Shown here: piece by piece, positions 27,749 to 39,000 of the stretch
Position numbering within the stretch: position 1 is the first letter of the stretch
Layout: each line of letters starts with the position of its first letter
Origin: SHAN690 sp023262195
GTDB taxonomy: Bacteria; Bacteroidota; Bacteroidia; Flavobacteriales_G; Salibacteraceae
Length of the DNA: 64,000 bases
Direction of reading: 5' to 3'
Assembly: GCA_038142005.1 (NCBI GenBank)
Contig: JAYQJE010000003.1
Location: forward strand, 248,001 to 312,000
Position numbers and translations under genes: made by a program
The notes under the pieces: model-generated
What the model saw: only the letters and a program-made list of their open reading frames with translations
Databases searched by the model: none
Told to the model about the DNA's origin: nothing

Positions 27749-28871
27749 TTACTTAACGATAACTCTTTCTAAGTAGGTATTTGATGGAGTTTTAACCTTC
27801 ACCATGTATAGACCATTTGGAAGTGATATTACGTCAACCGTAGTTCTATTGGTTGAAGCAACATTTTGGTTGAATACCACCTTTCCAAGTAGATCAGAAA
27901 CCTCAATGCTAAAGTCAGAAACTGAACTCAATTCTATATTCAGAATGTTTTGTACAGGATTTGGATATAGCTCCATTGACTCAGTAGCAACATCATCCAC
28001 TCCTACGGTAAAATCTTTTGGATGACCACCATTACCTGGATCTTCGCTACCACCTCCGTTTCCGCTGCCACCTCCAGAGCCGCCACTTCCACCTGAGCCA
28101 CCGCCCTGCGCCAGTTCACCTTTCTGAGGGTCTTTCGATCCATTTACGTAAATAAGATCCCCAGCATTCGCTGCATCCTCATTCCACAATACAACGGCAA
28201 TTTCGCTATGACTTAAATCCCATTCTGGATCCAACGCTATTTTCAAGGTCTTAGTAAACACATCACCCTCTTCTGCTCCACCGGTTGTGATAGTATATTC
28301 ATTGTTGTCCTCGGTAAAAAGAACCTCTAAAAACCTTGTGGTGATCAGCCGAATCTCCTTGACCGTTTTGATATCCAATTACGTGATCTTCAATAAAATA
28401 ACCTGCTACAAGGAAAGTTCCTTCCATCTCTTCAAAAAACTCAGCCTTCAAATTAATTACTACCTCTTCAGAAGTTACATCGCTAATTTCGTAAGCCACT
28501 CCAGCTGCTACTGGTGCGCTCTCAAATGCAGATAAAATTCCGCCAACAGATGCGTGTGCTGTTCCCACATCTTCTCCATTACCTGAGAAGTTTGGGAAAC
28601 CACCGAACCCTATTTCCTGTGCAATTGGATCGATATCTGAGGTGTAGAATAAGCTAGAGTTTGAGGCATACAATGCCATACATATGTGATTGTCATCATG
28701 ACTGTCAATCAAATCCACGAAACCATCCCATCCCCATCCACCACATGGACCGCACCATGAAGCGGTAATCTTGGTAACCATTCCGTGGTTCTCTTCCGGA
28801 ACATCCCAATTTTGGGCGTTAAGACCGTATCCTATTCCAAGCATTAGGATGATAAGTAGTGATTTTCTCAT
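27749..28871 (-). CDS. T9SS-sorted secreted protein with thioredoxin-like CxxC domain (frame broken near 28316)
   Basis: A signal peptide (IILMLGIGYGLNAQ) is followed by a thioredoxin-like domain with active site ASWCGPCGGWGW near residue 40, then a beta-rich region typical of Omp28-related proteins. A long Gly/Ser linker (about residue 285) leads to a C-terminal type A sorting domain (ELYPNPVQNILNIEL, then LPNGLYMVKVKT and VERVIVK-like end). The frame breaks at five T bases near 28316, where removing one T joins VFRGSF to TEDNNEYTITT. The full product is about 374 residues. The sorting domain directs export through the type IX system and attachment to the cell surface. Confidence 0.83.
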
Positions 28872-28988
28872 AACATTATTGTGATGTGTCGAATATACAA
28901 AGAGAGACTTGAAGAAACTCTATAAGTTGCTCTTGACTTTCCAGATTATTGTGTTCTCATGGAACAACACAAGGTTAATATTAGTATC

Positions 28989-30247
28989 CTATTTTGTAAT
29001 AACCAACGGTTTATGTAAGATGTGCTCAGATGTGGACAATCTCACATGATAAACTCCAGCTAGAATCTCATGTGTAGCGAACGCTGCCTTCTGCGGTCCT
29101 TTACCTAAGGTTTGAGAATAAATGTTTTTCACAATTTTACCGTTCAAATCCAAAATTTCAACAGAAACATTTGTCTGATTTGGAAGGTTATATTCTATAA
29201 TTCCTAAGTGCGAAACAGGGTTGGGAGAAACACGCATTTCATAATCAAACGAGCTTAAATCTGCAATGGAAGTAGTCCAGTTATCTCTATTAAAACGACT
29301 ATTGGGGTTTGTTGGGTTATTGGGGTGATTTGGATCAAGCTCATTATCTTGATCATATACCGTAAAAGTACTTGCCTGAGCAACGTTTATTACACGATTC
29401 TTGGTCGGGTCATTACCATCAAAGTTAGCCACGAACGCAATGATTCTAAGGTTACCAACAACCTGTCCTTCAGGCACAGCAAATTTTTGAATATCATTAA
29501 ACTGATAATCAACTTCTATGAGCGCTGAAATAATACCGTCTGTACCTTGAATACCCGTAGGACATAGAATTGGAACATCATTGTGAGTAACATCTTTCGC
29601 TCCTTCTACTAAGGTGGTGTCCACCGTATCATTATTTATATCTACGGTATAGGCCGTATCAATGATTTGAGGAATTGTAGGGTAAATATCGCATGGTCTA
29701 GGTGACTCAAAAACCTGATCTGCCGTAAAACCATCAGCAACTACAAACAAAAAGAACCGCATGTCTCGAGCTACCTTTCCAAACATTGAATCGGTAAACA
29801 CGATATTGGTTCGCACAAAGATGGAATCGTAATTTGGATCGTATAATACCTCTGGTAAGCTCACCGTTGCATCCGTTGTGCTATTAATTCTCGCAGCGAT
29901 GGTATCAATCCATTGCTCTGGTGCGTAATCCGTTAAGATGCTTTGTCCATCGTAGGATACACGATCAATGGAGCCTCTGCCAAAAGATGAACTAAAAATC
30001 TGCGCCCATCCGTTGGCAATTTGATTGTTAAGAGGGTCCCTCCATTTACAAAGTCATCAATGTGATAAGAAATGATCGCTAATTCATTTTCATCAAATTC
30101 ATTCTTCAAATCTTTCTTAATGCATAGCATTTTTGCACTAGAAGCAACTTGGTTAGACTCTGAAGTTTCAAGTAAAACAGTTCTGGTGGATTGTGCTTGG
30201 ACGCTCGAAATCAGAATAATACAAAAAATAGTGTAGAAGTATTTCAT
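28989..30247 (-). CDS. T9SS-sorted secreted protein, Omp28-like N-terminus (frame broken near 29972)
   Basis: A signal peptide (FCIILISSVQAQ) precedes TRTVLLETSESNQVASSAKMLC, which follows the start of Omp28-related thioredoxin-like domains but has SESNQV where a CxxC would be. The frame breaks near 29972. One added base restores IDRVSYDGQSILTDYAPEQW and the region leading into the longer downstream part. The C-terminus carries a sorting domain (RVSPNPVSHLGIIEYNLP, then ILAGVYHVRLST). The whole gene is about 420 codons. It shares strand and apparent architecture with the thioredoxin-like T9SS gene 117 bases downstream, and may be a diverged relative. Confidence 0.75.
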
Positions 30248-30352
30248 AGAGTTGTCTTTTATGATGTGTGAAAGTAAAACTTTTTATACGCGCATCAGAC
30301 GCTATTCGTATCTATAGGGTTTATTTCGTACCAAGAAAACTTAGACAGCACA

Positions 30353-31117
30353 ATGCAAAATCCCTTAATTCTGCTAACCAATGACGATGGGTATGATGCC
30401 CCTGGTATCAAGGCACTGGAAAAAGTGGCTACCCTATTTGGAGATGTAGTAAAAATTGCGCCCGATAAACCGCAAAGTGGCATGGGTCATGCCATAACTA
30501 TTAACTCAACGTTGAGGATAGCCAAACGCGAATCACGTGATGGATTCGTTGGTTATCAGTGCACCGGAACTCCCGTTGACTGCGTTAAGATTGGACTGGA
30601 TAAAATCTTGGATCGAAAGCCTGACCTTATCGTTTCAGGAATTAATCATGGATCCAATGCAAGCATCAATGTCATTTATTCTGGCACTATGAGTGCTGCT
30701 GTGGAAGGAAAAATTGAGGGCACTCCAGCGATTGGATTCAGCTTGCTTGATCACTCAATAGACGCTGACTTTGAAGCTGCACAGGAATATGCGAAGAAGA
30801 TCATTGAAATGGCTCTATCGAAACTAGAGGATAAGTTTTGTCTCAATGTGAATATTCCAAAGGAAAAATCCGAGTTCATACGTGGCATTAAATACTGCAG
30901 ACAAGCTCAAGCTAAATGGGTTGAAGAATTTGATAAGCGCCAAGATCCATCGGGCCAGGACTATTATTGGCTTACTGGTCACTTTGAAGCATACGATCAT
31001 CATCAAGAAGATACAGACTTGTGGGCGCTTGAGAATGGATTTGTGTCGGTGGTGCCTATCCAATATGACATGACCGATCATCAATACTTAGATCGAATGA
31101 AGGAATGGAGCAGCTGA
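30353..31117 (+). CDS. surE: 5'/3'-nucleotidase SurE
   Basis: A 254-residue survival protein E. It shows the metal site LLTNDDGYDAPGI at residues 6-18, the serine region PDKPQSGMGHAIT near 40, and GINHGSNASINVIYSGTMSAA near 93 with the metal-binding Asn. The C-terminal arm (residues 190-250) is the dimer-swapping tail. SurE dephosphorylates nucleoside monophosphates in the cytosol. It overlaps the next gene by 13 bases, and lpxB follows. surE-lpxB neighbourhood is common in Bacteroidota. Confidence 0.95.
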   Translation: MQNPLILLTNDDGYDAPGIKALEKVATLFGDVVKIAPDKPQSGMGHAITINSTLRIAKRESRDGFVGYQCTGTPVDCVKIGLDKILDRKPDLIVSGINHGSNASINVIYSGTMSAAVEGKIEGTPAIGFSLLDHSIDADFEAAQEYAKKIIEMALSKLEDKFCLNVNIPKEKSEFIRGIKYCRQAQAKWVEEFDKRQDPSGQDYYWLTGHFEAYDHHQEDTDLWALENGFVSVVPIQYDMTDHQYLDRMKEWSS

Positions 31118-31410
31118 GGAGTTCATTAAATAAGCTTTGGGTGGGGTTGGTCGCGGGCATTGTAGGTCCAGTTTTGGGTGCGCTAATATTCTATGCGATT
31201 TTTTTTGGGCATAAAACCATAGTTGAGTTTGCACAAATGATCATAAATACTTCAAGCACCCATTCTGCGCTCCTTTCCGTTTCATTGATTTTCAATCTAG
31301 TCTTTTTCTTTATCGCCATCAGATTAAACTTGATGAACGCGGTAAGAGGTGTGATAACCGCCATGTTTATATATGCGCCAGTAATTGTCTACTTCAAGTA
31401 CCTTGCCTAA
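31105..31410 (+). CDS. Small three-helix membrane protein between surE and lpxB
   Basis: A 101-residue protein with three hydrophobic helices (WVGLVAGIVGPVLGALIFYAIFF, SVSLIFNLVFFFIAIR, GVITAMFIYAPVIVYF). The start lies inside the end of surE. The stop lies inside the start of lpxB, so the three are coupled. I see no known domain. Its position suggests a role near the inner membrane with lipid A synthesis, but this is only context. Confidence 0.72.
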   Translation: MEQLRSSLNKLWVGLVAGIVGPVLGALIFYAIFFGHKTIVEFAQMIINTSSTHSALLSVSLIFNLVFFFIAIRLNLMNAVRGVITAMFIYAPVIVYFKYLA

Positions 31411-32527
31411 GCGACTTTTCATAATCTCTGGAGAACCAAGCGGTGACTTGCATGGCGCCAACTTGGTCAGTGCCATACTGGAGCAAGAGCCACGCACAGA
31501 AATTCAGTGTTGGGGTGGTGATAAAATGGCAAAAGCAGGCGCGCGTGTAGTAAAGCATATTGACGAACTCGCTTTTATGGGATTTGTAGAAGTCATTGCA
31601 AATCTTCCTCAAATCTTGCGGAATTTCAGCCTTTGCAAACGCCAAATCACCGATTTCAATCCAGACATGGTGCTTTTTATCGATTATCCGGGATTCAATC
31701 TTCGTATGGCAAAGTTTATCAGTAAGTTGGGCATTGAGTCCGCCTATTATATTTCACCACAGATTTGGGCATGGAAGGAATCAAGGATCACTAAAATCAA
31801 GCGATACATCGATCACGTTTTTGTGATTCTGCCCTTTGAGCAAAAGTTTTATGAGCGACATGGCGTCAAAGCTGAATTTGTGGGTCACCCATTACTGGAT
31901 GAATTTGCCAAAGACGCTCCTCAGGATGATGATTTTTACGAAAACCATCAACTATCGGATAAGCCAATTATTTCGGTTTTACCTGGAAGCCGCACCCAGG
32001 AGATTAAAAAAATCCTGCCAATAATACGCGAACTTCCAGAAGCATTTCCAAATCATCAAATTGTGGTCTCGAAGGTAGCATGGCAGCCGCTGAGCCTCTA
32101 TCAACCTGCCGTTGACAAGGGAATTAAAATCGTTGAAGGCTCCACGTACACACTTATATCGAATTCCGAAGCAGCGGTGGTTACCTCCGGAACAGCTACC
32201 CTCGAAACAGCGTTGCTGAGCACGCCACAGGTTGTTGTTTACAAGGCCAATGCTTTGAGCGTATTGCTTGCACGTTTTTTGGTTAAAATCAAGTACATAA
32301 GTCTAGTCAATCTAATTCTGGATAAACCAGCGATAACAGAGTTAATACAAAAAGAGGCTAACTCAATAAACATTATCCGCGAACTAAAGAGCCTGCTCAC
32401 AGGCTCTGAAAATCGGCAAAGAGTTTTGCAGCATTACAATGAACTACACCAATTGCTTGGTGGATCTGGTGCGTCAAAAATTGTTGCCACTAGGTTGTTG
32501 AAAATACTTGTCAAAGCAAAAAATTGA
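31403..32527 (+). CDS. lpxB: Lipid-A-disaccharide synthase
   Basis: A GT-B glycosyltransferase of about 374 residues. It joins UDP-2,3-diacylglucosamine and lipid X to form the lipid A disaccharide on the inner membrane. LFIISGEPSGDLHGANL is at the N-terminus, LAFMGFVEVIANL near 60, QIWAWKESRI near 120, EFVGHPLLDE near 160, and the nucleotide-binding region with SVLPGSRTQEI near 190 and SGTATLETALLSTPQVVVYK near 265. I prefer the TTG at 31403 (product starting MPKRLF) because LpxB proteins start just before FIISGEPSGD. A TTG at 31385 adds six residues. Confidence 0.93.
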   Translation: MPKRLFIISGEPSGDLHGANLVSAILEQEPRTEIQCWGGDKMAKAGARVVKHIDELAFMGFVEVIANLPQILRNFSLCKRQITDFNPDMVLFIDYPGFNLRMAKFISKLGIESAYYISPQIWAWKESRITKIKRYIDHVFVILPFEQKFYERHGVKAEFVGHPLLDEFAKDAPQDDDFYENHQLSDKPIISVLPGSRTQEIKKILPIIRELPEAFPNHQIVVSKVAWQPLSLYQPAVDKGIKIVEGSTYTLISNSEAAVVTSGTATLETALLSTPQVVVYKANALSVLLARFLVKIKYISLVNLILDKPAITELIQKEANSINIIRELKSLLTGSENRQRVLQHYNELHQLLGGSGASKIVATRLLKILVKAKN

Positions 32528-32554
32528 CCTCTGGATTGAATCTAACTTTGATTC

Positions 32555-33736
32555 ATGACCAAGCGGCTAGCCATTTCCCTATTTCTTGTTTCTGTTTTTT
32601 CGCTTGAATCGATTTCATCCACCAAGGTGTTGAAGATTGGGCTCTATCATAAAAATGAACCCCAGAAAATTATTATTCAACCTGGTGATGGAAGCTATAC
32701 TATCCAATCGAATGGTAATACAGTATATGAGTTACAACCTGGCGCAATACTGAAAATTGATTGTGAGAATAATAAAATACGTATCGCTACTCTTGGTGAA
32801 TTGCTAGGCTCGTTTGATGATATTGAGATTAGAAGAAATACTTGGGGAAGTTCATTAAAAATTCAGAGGACTGACGGCAATAAAAAACAACGCGAATACA
32901 ATGATGACTTCCTGATTAGCCCAAAATCCGGAAAGCTACGCATCATCAACGAAGTCTATATTGAACACTATGTAGCCGGAGTGGTAGAATCAGAAGCTGG
33001 GTCAAAAGAGCCCAAAGAGTATTACAAAGTACAATCTGTAATTTGCAGAACCTACGCCCTCAATAATCGCAGACGTCATGAGGCCGAGGGATTTCAGCTC
33101 TGTGACAAGGTACATTGCCAGGTATATCACAGCAGAAGCCTTGCTAACCCAGATATTCTGCGAGGCACACAAGAAACAATTGGAATTGTAATCGTAGACA
33201 GCGATATAAACTTAGTGACCGCAGCATTTCACAGCAATTGCGGTGGCTATACATGCAATAGTGAAGATGTTTGGAGTGGATACCTCGACTATTTGAGGGC
33301 AAGAGTTGACGAAAACTGTGTATCGGAGCCCCACTCCTATTGGAGACATACCCTTACTGTTGACGAATGGTTAACCTACCTCTATACCAAACATGGATAT
33401 CCAATCAATGACCCTATTGCTAGAGCGGCTGCACTTAGCTACTGTCCTGATAGAAGGGAAATTCACTTCGACCCTGACAATGACGGACTTGATCGAATAA
33501 ATTTTAAGAATATTCGCTACGACCTAAAGCTACTCTCTGCGTATTTCTCAGTGGAAACAGAACTTGACACCGTTATACTTGAAGGTCACGGCTATGGTCA
33601 TGGAGTTGGACTTTGTCAAGAGGGCGCTATGAACATGGCTCAAAATGGCAAGCCATACGATGAGATTTTACATTATTACTACAAGAACATTCATCTAGTA
33701 AATCTCTCAGTGATTGACTTTTTCAGAGCTGAATAG
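32555..33736 (+). CDS. SpoIID/LytB-domain exported protein
   Basis: A 393-residue protein with a signal peptide and a SpoIID domain. The segment YIEHYVAGVVESEAGSKEPK near residue 130 holds the catalytic-type glutamate. VQSVICRTYALNNRRRHEAEGF and CDKVHCQVYHSRS follow, and later THAAFHSNCGG-like sequence (VTAAFHSNCGGYTCNSEDVW). The end has GHGYGHGVGLCQEGAMNMA. SpoIID-family proteins are lytic transglycosylases or their relatives acting on denuded peptidoglycan. In non-sporulating Bacteroidota the role is probably wall remodelling. It follows lpxB with a 27-base gap and converges with the COG3014 gene. Confidence 0.9.
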   Translation: MTKRLAISLFLVSVFSLESISSTKVLKIGLYHKNEPQKIIIQPGDGSYTIQSNGNTVYELQPGAILKIDCENNKIRIATLGELLGSFDDIEIRRNTWGSSLKIQRTDGNKKQREYNDDFLISPKSGKLRIINEVYIEHYVAGVVESEAGSKEPKEYYKVQSVICRTYALNNRRRHEAEGFQLCDKVHCQVYHSRSLANPDILRGTQETIGIVIVDSDINLVTAAFHSNCGGYTCNSEDVWSGYLDYLRARVDENCVSEPHSYWRHTLTVDEWLTYLYTKHGYPINDPIARAAALSYCPDRREIHFDPDNDGLDRINFKNIRYDLKLLSAYFSVETELDTVILEGHGYGHGVGLCQEGAMNMAQNGKPYDEILHYYYKNIHLVNLSVIDFFRAE

Positions 33737-35161
33737 TCAATTAGAGCTAGTCATGATGGAAGCAGCATTATCCCATGGGGCTGCAGGTAAATGCTCTATG
33801 CTATGGTAGGGCAGAAAGTGTAAACGAACACGCTCATCGCCCTCCACTTCGAACGTTGTGTAATCTGTAGTATTACGCTTATTCTTCATATTGAGTTTAA
33901 GCGCATTACTGCCTTCCTTCAATGGAATCCGAGTGTAATAGATACTGTGAGGAAGAGTCTGCCAATTTCGTGTGTCAGCCTTTTCACTAATGGCATTAGT
34001 AATGGTAGCCGCAGCGCCTAAAGCAGCATTCTCTTGTCCTAATTTTATTTCAGCAACCTTTTTTAAGCCAAGCCTCAATAAGGAAATCCCCATTTCACGG
34101 ATGAAGCGGTCATTCAAGGTCTTAAATGCAATGGCATTGATGTCTTGAGCAAGCTCCAATGTATACTCCTTACCATTGGCAGCTACAAAAGCGTTGGTAT
34201 AATAGGTGGGCCTTTCCAAGTATTTCGGAAACGCCACTCGAACTACGTGTAAAGCCAAAAGATCATCGCGCTTTTGCTTATCATCTCCCACATAAAAGGG
34301 AAAGGTCAACCCCAATTGTTCATTTTCAAATATGACATAACCACCAGAACCTGGAACGGCAATGAAGTTAAAGCTCACCTCATCTTTCACAGGTCCCATA
34401 CCATTTTGCCATATCACTACGGCTTCACCAAATGGCGTTGGTTGATGTTGGTATGTCATATCGAATTCGCGCTCATAGAATTGAAGCTCATTTCCAAAAC
34501 CAAGAATGTATGCGGTGCGCAGCAGGTCTGTCTTAAGTTGGTTTGGTATAGGTATATCAAAATACCCATGTTCACCTCGATATACCTCAACCGCGTTTCT
34601 ATATGCAATAAATGCATCATTAATTTTTCCTGAAGCCTCATAGCTCAACCCCATAAGTATATGAGCAAACGCATCGGCTTGATAACGATTTTTATGGTCT
34701 TTGTACTTATCATTCAATCGATTAAGAACAAGGTTCATCCGTTTTGCTTCTACTATGGAAGCCTCGTAATCTGCCAGCTTTAGAAAATTGACCGACTTAT
34801 AGTAGTGAATCATGACCGATTCAAAGTCTTCTGCCCTGTATGGCTTCACTTCGGGATTACTGACAAGAGCAAGTGCCTCTGCTCCATAGCTTTTTTTGTA
34901 ATCTTCAATCAGCAAGTCTGCTTCATTGAAATACATATTGCTGACCGCATACTCTTGTTGCATATGGTTTACAAAACCCATATTCATCAGAAATAGCAGG
35001 CGGTTGCGATCTTTCTGCATTCTCTTATTGTGAGAAAGCTTTGCCTCAGCTTTTTCTAAGTCACCATTAGCCACAAGCTTTTGAAACTCCATATTGCGCT
35101 GATAATATGAGGCGCAACCTGACAGCAATAACAATATGACTATGTAGAGTGAATTTCTCAT
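33737..35161 (-). CDS. COG3014-type TPR lipoprotein
   Basis: A 474-residue lipoprotein (lipobox LLSGC) with N-terminal TPR-like helices (FQKLVANGDLEKAEAKLS, DYEASIVEAKRMNLVLNRLND, GKINDAFIAYRNAVEVY) and a C-terminal beta region (PVKDEVSFNFIAVPG, then GSNALKLNMKNKRNTTDYTTFEVEGDERVRLHF). This is the COG3014 family. It is commonly encoded beside LpoB, as here (17 bases downstream of the LpoB gene), and is linked to control of penicillin-binding proteins. It probably sits on the inner face of the outer membrane. Confidence 0.88.
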   Translation of the reverse strand: MRNSLYIVILLLLSGCASYYQRNMEFQKLVANGDLEKAEAKLSHNKRMQKDRNRLLFLMNMGFVNHMQQEYAVSNMYFNEADLLIEDYKKSYGAEALALVSNPEVKPYRAEDFESVMIHYYKSVNFLKLADYEASIVEAKRMNLVLNRLNDKYKDHKNRYQADAFAHILMGLSYEASGKINDAFIAYRNAVEVYRGEHGYFDIPIPNQLKTDLLRTAYILGFGNELQFYEREFDMTYQHQPTPFGEAVVIWQNGMGPVKDEVSFNFIAVPGSGGYVIFENEQLGLTFPFYVGDDKQKRDDLLALHVVRVAFPKYLERPTYYTNAFVAANGKEYTLELAQDINAIAFKTLNDRFIREMGISLLRLGLKKVAEIKLGQENAALGAAATITNAISEKADTRNWQTLPHSIYYTRIPLKEGSNALKLNMKNKRNTTDYTTFEVEGDERVRLHFLPYHSIEHLPAAPWDNAASIMTSSN

Positions 35162-35162
35162 G

Positions 35163-35202
35163 GTAATAATTGCCCCAGCTACTTTCGAAGCCAGGGCATT
35201 AT
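35163..35202 (-). terminator. Hairpin between LpoB-like and COG3014 genes
   Basis: A long imperfect inverted repeat (TGCCCTGGCT/AGCTGGGGCA, flanked by complementary AT tracts AATAAT/ATTATT) covers the end of the annotated LpoB frame and reaches almost to the next start codon. It may be a terminator or an attenuator between the two genes. Confidence 0.5.
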
Positions 35203-35826
35203 TGATGACTTAGTTGAATGGATAAGAACTAATTCTTTGATGTACTTTTTGATCTTTTTGTCGCCAATCCAAACCACTTCATTGGTTTCCATATTGGTGA
35301 GTTGCAAATCAATTTGATATTCAACCACTTTTTCGCGCTTGTACTCATCTACAATTGAGTTAATCACTCCTTGAAGCATGTAATCGGCACCTACTTCCAA
35401 GCCCCACTTTTTCATGGTTGATTCACTTGAAAAGTTTTGTTGATCAGCTCTTTCGGCACGAATTTCTTCGCGCATTTCACCACCTTGAACTAGTCTAACC
35501 CGCTGGCTTGTGATGAACGATTTTTCTAAATCCTTGCAAAATGTCTCGGGAGTAATATGCTCGTGTGATTTATTGCTGATCATGCCTACTACTACTACCG
35601 GTTTTTCTCCTTTGTGATCCTCAAGGTGATTGGTAAGCCATGGGCCGGTTAATATTTGTTCGATCATGGCGCTTGCCGTCATTTTTGAATCGGTGTCATT
35701 CCACCTTCCGCTGAGATCTATTCGCTCATTCGGGTCAACGCGCTGTACTTTTCGATTCTGGCATCCTGCTGCGACAAGCAAGACGCAAGCCACGGATACT
35801 AATTTAAGGTTCATTGAAGTCATCAT
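35179..35826 (-). CDS. LpoB-like penicillin-binding protein activator
   Basis: A lipoprotein (MNLKLVSVACVLLVAAGCQ; the better start is the ATG at 35814) with a CsgG/LpoB-like fold. It shows RIDLSGRWNDTDS, MIEQILTGPWLTN, VVVVGMISNKSHEHI, TFCKDLEKSFITSQRVRLV, GADYMLQGVINSIVDEY and the typical late motif TNMETNEVVWIGDKKIKKYIK. LpoB activates the bifunctional PBP1b from the outer membrane. The last 16 residues look unconserved. A missing A in AAAGAATT near 35220 would end the protein with KRISSYPFN just before the hairpin at 35163-35202, so a small frame break is likely here too. Confidence 0.85.
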   Translation of the reverse strand: MMTSMNLKLVSVACVLLVAAGCQNRKVQRVDPNERIDLSGRWNDTDSKMTASAMIEQILTGPWLTNHLEDHKGEKPVVVVGMISNKSHEHITPETFCKDLEKSFITSQRVRLVQGGEMREEIRAERADQQNFSSESTMKKWGLEVGADYMLQGVINSIVDEYKREKVVEYQIDLQLTNMETNEVVWIGDKKIKKYIKELVLIHSTKSSIMPWLRK

Positions 35827-36076
35827 AATTAATGTTTTAGTGATTTAGATATCCAATAAGCAATTGGAGTGCCAAAATTATTTTTTGTTATGTCTGCACG
35901 AATTTTATTCGACTAATTCTACTGAATGAAAGCATTTACCTTTTGACGCGATAGACTATATGAGAGTTACAGACGGTCGATAAGATTTACTATCAATTGA
36001 TTGCATAAGTTCACAACTCACAAAGCTTCATAGTTTTAAATTCGCGCCACTTCGTAATAATCATCAAATTTTAAGC

Positions 36077-39000
36077 ATGACGAACTATCAACGTTGGAAC
36101 AATATAATAGGGTGGATCATTTTTGCCATTGCTGCAGTAACCTATGTAAGCACACTCGAACCAACCGCTAGCTTTTGGGACTGTGGTGAATACATCGCAA
36201 CATCCTATCGACTTGAAGTTGGTCACCCGCCCGGTGCCCCTACGTTTCTATTGGTAGGTAGACTCTTTAGCATGTTTGCTGCTCCAGAGAATGTGGCTTA
36301 TATGGTCAACCTCATTAGTGCTTTATCGAGCGCGTTTACCATCCTATTCTTGTTTTGGACCATCACTGCACTAGCGCTCAAAATTTTTAAACTTAAAAAC
36401 GAAGATTCAGATTTAGAGGTGGGCGATCAAGCCGCCATCTTTGGAAGTGCCATAGTCGGTGCCTTGGCTTACACATTTAGCGACACTTTCTGGTTTTCAG
36501 CCGAAGAAGGCGAGGTTTACGCCCTCTCATCAATGATGACCGCCATCACTTTTTGGGCAATCCTAAAATGGGAGCAAATCGCACATGAGCCAAAGGCAGA
36601 TCGATGGATTATTCTCATCGCTTATTTGATCGGACTTTCGATTGGTATTCACTTACTCAACCTCTTGGCGATTCCAGCCATCGCCTATGTGATTTACTTT
36701 AAAAAATACAAGCCAAACCTTCGCGGTATCGTTATCGCTGGGGCAGTTGGCGTGTTTGCTTTGGGTGGAATTCAAGGTTTTATTATCCCGGGCATTGTCA
36801 GTATGGCTGCAAAGTTTGAGTTTGCTTTTGTAAACACGTTTGGAGCACCATTTCATTCAGGTTCAATCATCTTCATTTTCTTATTGCTCGGGGCCATCGT
36901 TTATGGAATTTTCTATACGATGAAAACCAACAGATCTACTTGGAATACCGCCCTGTTATCGCTTTTGGTGCTGATTATTGGGTACTCATCATTCACACTG
37001 ATAATGATTCGTTCCAATGCCAACACCCCAATCGATGAAAACAACCCTGAAAACTTGGTGAACCTTTTAGCTTACCTAAACCGCGAGCAATATGGTGAAT
37101 CTCCCCTAGCATATGGGCAGCAATTCAATTCACCGCTCGACCCGCAACAGCAATATTTAGATGGAGACCCGGTGTATTATCCTGACGATAGAACAGGGAA
37201 ATACGAATTGGCGGACGATAGAAAAGCGTCCAAACCAAATTACCACCCTGACTTCAAAACCATTTTCCCGCGAATGTGGAGCACCAAAGGCAATCACATA
37301 AAGGCATACAAACAATGGAGTAATTTTAAGGGTAAACCAGTAAAATTTCGAGATGGTTCGGGTAGGACACAAACCATAAATAAGCCCACATTTATAGAAA
37401 ACATGCGCTACTTCTTTAACTATCAAGTCGGCTGGATGTATTTCAGATATTTTATGTGGAATTTTAGCGGACGCCAAAACGATCATCAAGGACATGGTGG
37501 ATTTGAAGACGGCAATTGGCTTACAGGTGTTTCATTCATTGATGAGGCACATGTGGGCAATCAGAAGGAGTTGCCCGAATTTGCACTCAACCAAAAAGCA
37601 CGGAATTTCTTTTACGCACTACCCTTCATTTTGGGTCTGCTTGGTATGATTTATCATTTCCGAAAACACAAGGAATATGCTTGGGTAGTCTTGCTGCTAT
37701 TCTTCTTTACAGGATTAGCCATTGTACTCTACCTGAATCAATATCCCTTTCAGCCACGTGAGCGTGATTACGCATACGCAGGTTCCTTTTATGCCTTCGC
37801 TATTTGGATTGGGTTTGGGGTGCTTGCCCTTTATGATGCTGCGAGGAATCTTGACACCAAAGAGCTCGGTCAAACGGTTGGATATGCCGTAGGAGGCGGC
37901 ATACTCCTAGCAATCATGGGAGCCATGTTTGGTGGAAATACATCATTCGCTCTCCTTGATGTTATACATGGCCATTGTAGGCTCGGCAATGCTAGGTTTG
38001 ATGCATGTGATAGGCAAATCAATAAAAGACGCCAAACTACAAGCGATTTTGGCTACCGCACTCTGCCTTATTGCACCTGTGCTCATGGCGAAGGACGGTT
38101 GGGACGACCACGACCGCAGCGGAAGATATACCGCCCGCGCCATTGCCCAAAACTATCTTGACTCATGCGAGCCAAACGCCATCCTGTTTACCAATGGTGA
38201 TAACGACACCTTCCCGCTTTGGTACCTGCAAGAAGTAGAAGGATACCGCACAGATGTGCGCATCGTAAACTTGACCCTCGGCAGCACGGACTGGTTTATT
38301 GATATGATCAAGCGGCAAGCTTATGATGATGGCCTTCCGGTAAAACTGAGCATGGAAAAAGACGATTACCGACAAGGAACACGAGATTACCTACCCATTG
38401 TTGAGCGCACTAAAAACGACAACTATGTAAACGTGGATAAAATCGTGGCTTTTGCACTTGATGATAAGAACACGCAACCCATGATGACGGGTAAAAGATT
38501 GAGCTACATTCCTACCCGATACTTCAGGTTGCCCGTAGATTCAGCCAAGGTCTTGGAATATGGAGTCGTTACACCAGAATACGCCAACCGAATCGTGGAT
38601 GCACTCGAATGGAAAGTGAAAGGTTCAATCATATTAAAAAGCGAACTGCTTATGTTGGACATACTAGCCAACAATAATTGGGAGCGTCCAATCTATTTTG
38701 CCAACACCATGCCAAGAGATAGCTATTTCGGACTGCAAAATTATATGCAGCACGAAGGCTTTACATACCGATTGGTGCCTTACAAAGTGCAAAGCGATGG
38801 AAACCAATTTGGTTACTTCGGTGAAGTGCAGCCCGACATCATGTACACAAACATGATGGAAGAGTTTTCTTTCGGAAATATGGAGGATCCAGACATTTTC
38901 TTGGATGAAAACAATATGAGATTTGTCACCAACCTTAGACTAAACTTCAGCCGATTGGCTGATGTCCTTGCCAAGCGAGGCGATGTGGAGCGATCAAAAG

